A program made the translations under genes and the position numbers. From Deroplatys truncata (lineage: Eukaryota > Arthropoda > Insecta > Mantodea > Mantidae), in assembly GCA_030765065.1 (NCBI GenBank), contig CM060986.1, forward strand, positions 73,649,573-73,713,572: a stretch of 64,000 nt of DNA, read 5' to 3'. Below are positions 62,590-64,000 of the stretch, piece by piece. Under the pieces are notes generated by a model. It made no database searches and had not been told where the DNA came from. It saw nothing but the letters and a program-made list of their open reading frames with translations. Within the stretch, counting starts at the first letter, position 1, and each line of letters starts with the position of its first letter.

Positions 62590-62818
62590 GGCCCATGGTA
62601 AGGTTGTATTGTACCAATGCCGGGTACATATCGTAAGGAATCTGAGGAGTTGCAATTGGGTCACGAAAACTAGCATTCCGCATGGGGGAGGCGTTGTGCT
62701 GACCACTTCGCCTTCCCATACTGGTTGGATGATCGCCCACCTCTACCATGATGGTGTGGCCGTCAGTCGGTTTGGTAGGCCTTGTCCCTCTATGGACTGT
62801 CGGCAATAAAGTAATAAT
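62590..62818 (+). repeat. Possible retroelement 3' end with TAATAA tail
   Basis: A locally GC-rich patch ends GACTGTCGGCAATAAAG followed by TAATAATAA. The tail style suits a LINE or SINE 3' end. The parent element is not recognised. A 152-codon open frame on the - strand covers it but has no family resemblance. Confidence 0.35.
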
Positions 62819-63095
62819 AAGGAATTTGTAAGATTCAAAGCCATTATATAACAAACGTCATCTGAGAAAAGTGACTCACCAAAACTTTATTTGTTTTAGT
62901 TATAATTAAAGACACTGAACAAAAAGTTACGAAAAACGTTATTTTAAGTGTTTTGTTTTTAGAATTTGACAAAAATGATGAATTACCTTACAACTGTCAA
63001 AAGCTTCCGTTGGCCTTATTTTCAACTCCATACCTGTAAAAGGAAACTTTTTGCCTTATCTAAACAACTCTGTAACAATTGAGATATTCGCATAT

Positions 63096-63580
63096 TGTTA
63101 TATACTGGGGTGAGGCCGAAAGATTTGCAGCTAGATATTAAATTTTAGTTACCCCAGCATATACATTGGGAGGCATAGTTGCAGAGGTAGCAAGAGGACC
63201 AGAATCTTAAGCTACATATTCCAGAGCAGGCGTGGGATAGTTATAACAAAATACACAGAATTTCACATTACCTGTGGTTTATTCAGGATAAACACGGTGC
63301 CTCTACATTACACACAAAAGATAAAAAAGGAAGAAATTGAGGGGAGATTCTACACACACGAGGCTACATTCACACGATTTCACATACGACCTTTCAGACT
63401 CAACACTCGACCTAAAGTGACGCTCATATCCCCACTCTAACCCCCGCCAGACCCGCCGGCTCGTACTGCAGAGCTGTTGCCATGCCTTACGAACTTCAAA
63501 ACCCAAAGCCGACACAATAATGTGTCTGGCATGACAATACACGCCACTTGGCATGACAATACACACGCGCACACGCCACA
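63096..63580. mobile_element. Solo LTR, copy 2 (about 485 bp)
   Basis: It begins TGTTATATACTGGGGTG and ends GCCACA, with ATAT at 63092-63095 and 63581-63584. The left half is clearly the same family as 16913-17433; the right half has drifted and holds a short internal duplication (GGCATGACAATACAC twice). Confidence 0.6.
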
Positions 63581-63689
63581 ATATGTGAAACTACCCATGC
63601 GGCATAAGCGTAACTTGCAAACATTTTTTTTTCATATAAACTTCCAGGCCTCGTCTTTCGCTGATCATAAGGCAAAACTAATTATACAA

Positions 63690-64000
63690 CCTTTTAAAAA
63701 CCTACCTGGGGGTGAAGTTGGACAAGGGTCTAACTTTTCGCGAGCACATCCGTGATGTCTCAGCCCGGGCGCAGGGGGCAATCGCCTCTTTGTACCCGAT
63801 GCTGAGATCTAGTTGCCTGTTCGCCTAAAGCTACACCTTTTCCGGGCGCTGATAATCTCCCTTATGCTGTATGCCTGCGAGGTCTGGGGCATGGCCGCAG
63901 ACAGCTGGTTGCTATGTCTACAACGGGCGCAGAATAGGGGACTCCGGTCCATCTACTCTGTCGGCCGCTCCTTCCCCGTGAGACTACTGCACGAAGCCTC
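63690..64000 (+). pseudogene. Jockey-like RT, C-terminal fragment (runs off the edge)
   Basis: The + strand reads YLGVKLDKGLTFREHIRDVS followed by ARAQGAIASLYPMLRSS, then after one frameshift LHLFRALIISLMLYACEVWG and LQRAQNRGLRSIY. This is the thumb and following region of a jockey-clade ORF2. The catalytic core is not in the window. The DNA is GC-richer than its surroundings. Confidence 0.7.

Noticed and set aside
62396-62854. 152-residue - strand ORF as a host gene
   Set aside because: No motif, composition tied to a GC-rich repeat-like patch, crosses a TAATAA tail and reads into AT-rich DNA.

Overview
The window looks like nuclear DNA of an insect, possibly a hemimetabolous one with a large repeat-rich genome. 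It has widely spaced spliced exons, AT-rich introns and intergenic DNA, and many mobile elements: LOA/R1-like, I, jockey, CR1-like and Penelope retroelements, LTR remnants, SINEs, mariner/Tc1 elements and MITEs. I cannot name a species. No CRISPR array, bacterial operon or viral genome was seen.

Host genes. The 3' end of a gene that looks like rotatin (centriole/cilium protein, Ana3 in flies) lies on the + strand. Four exons are well supported (13731-13942, 14036-14176, 14289-14415, 18862-19136), with matching splice phases, a stop at 19134-19136 and a poly(A) signal at 19278. A candidate upstream exon sits at 32-97. A second gene appears to start at 31506 in a locally CpG-rich stretch, with two short exons in phase (31506-31580, 32032-32097). 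I do not recognise its product and did not find its end.

Left 12 kb: a nest of transposons inside the long rotatin intron. The base layer is an old LOA/R1-like non-LTR retrotransposon on the - strand (about 100-12400; ORF1, endonuclease, RT and RNase H all recognisable but broken). Five younger insertions interrupt it, each bounded by a recognisable target-site duplication: 273-422 (ribozyme-like fragment), 1047-1274 (retroposed 3' end with an inverted 5' part), 1599-2292 (Penelope-like fragment with a GIY-YIG endonuclease), 2510-8572 (a structurally complete I-clade element with two open ORFs) and 9864-10148 (a palindromic Penelope-like terminus).

Four short motifs on the - strand (near 374-408, 1700-1735, 9921-9957, 15543-15581) share a hammerhead-ribozyme-like core. 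Their stem II sequences differ but each keeps its pairing.

From 14.4 to 64 kb most of the DNA is repeats. A dispersed repeat of about 0.95 kb (called R900 here) is present in at least a dozen full or partial copies in both orientations, and younger elements sit inside several of them. Other items are two solo LTRs with identical ATAT duplications, a CR1/jockey-like RT fragment next to a second non-LTR insertion with a 14-bp duplication, two dead mariners with visible ends, a Tc1 fossil, two related elements with long inverted ends, a MITE with perfect 25-bp ends, several tRNA-headed SINE-like sequences, microsatellites and a jockey fragment running off the right edge. Apart from the I element, no mobile element in the window has intact coding capacity.
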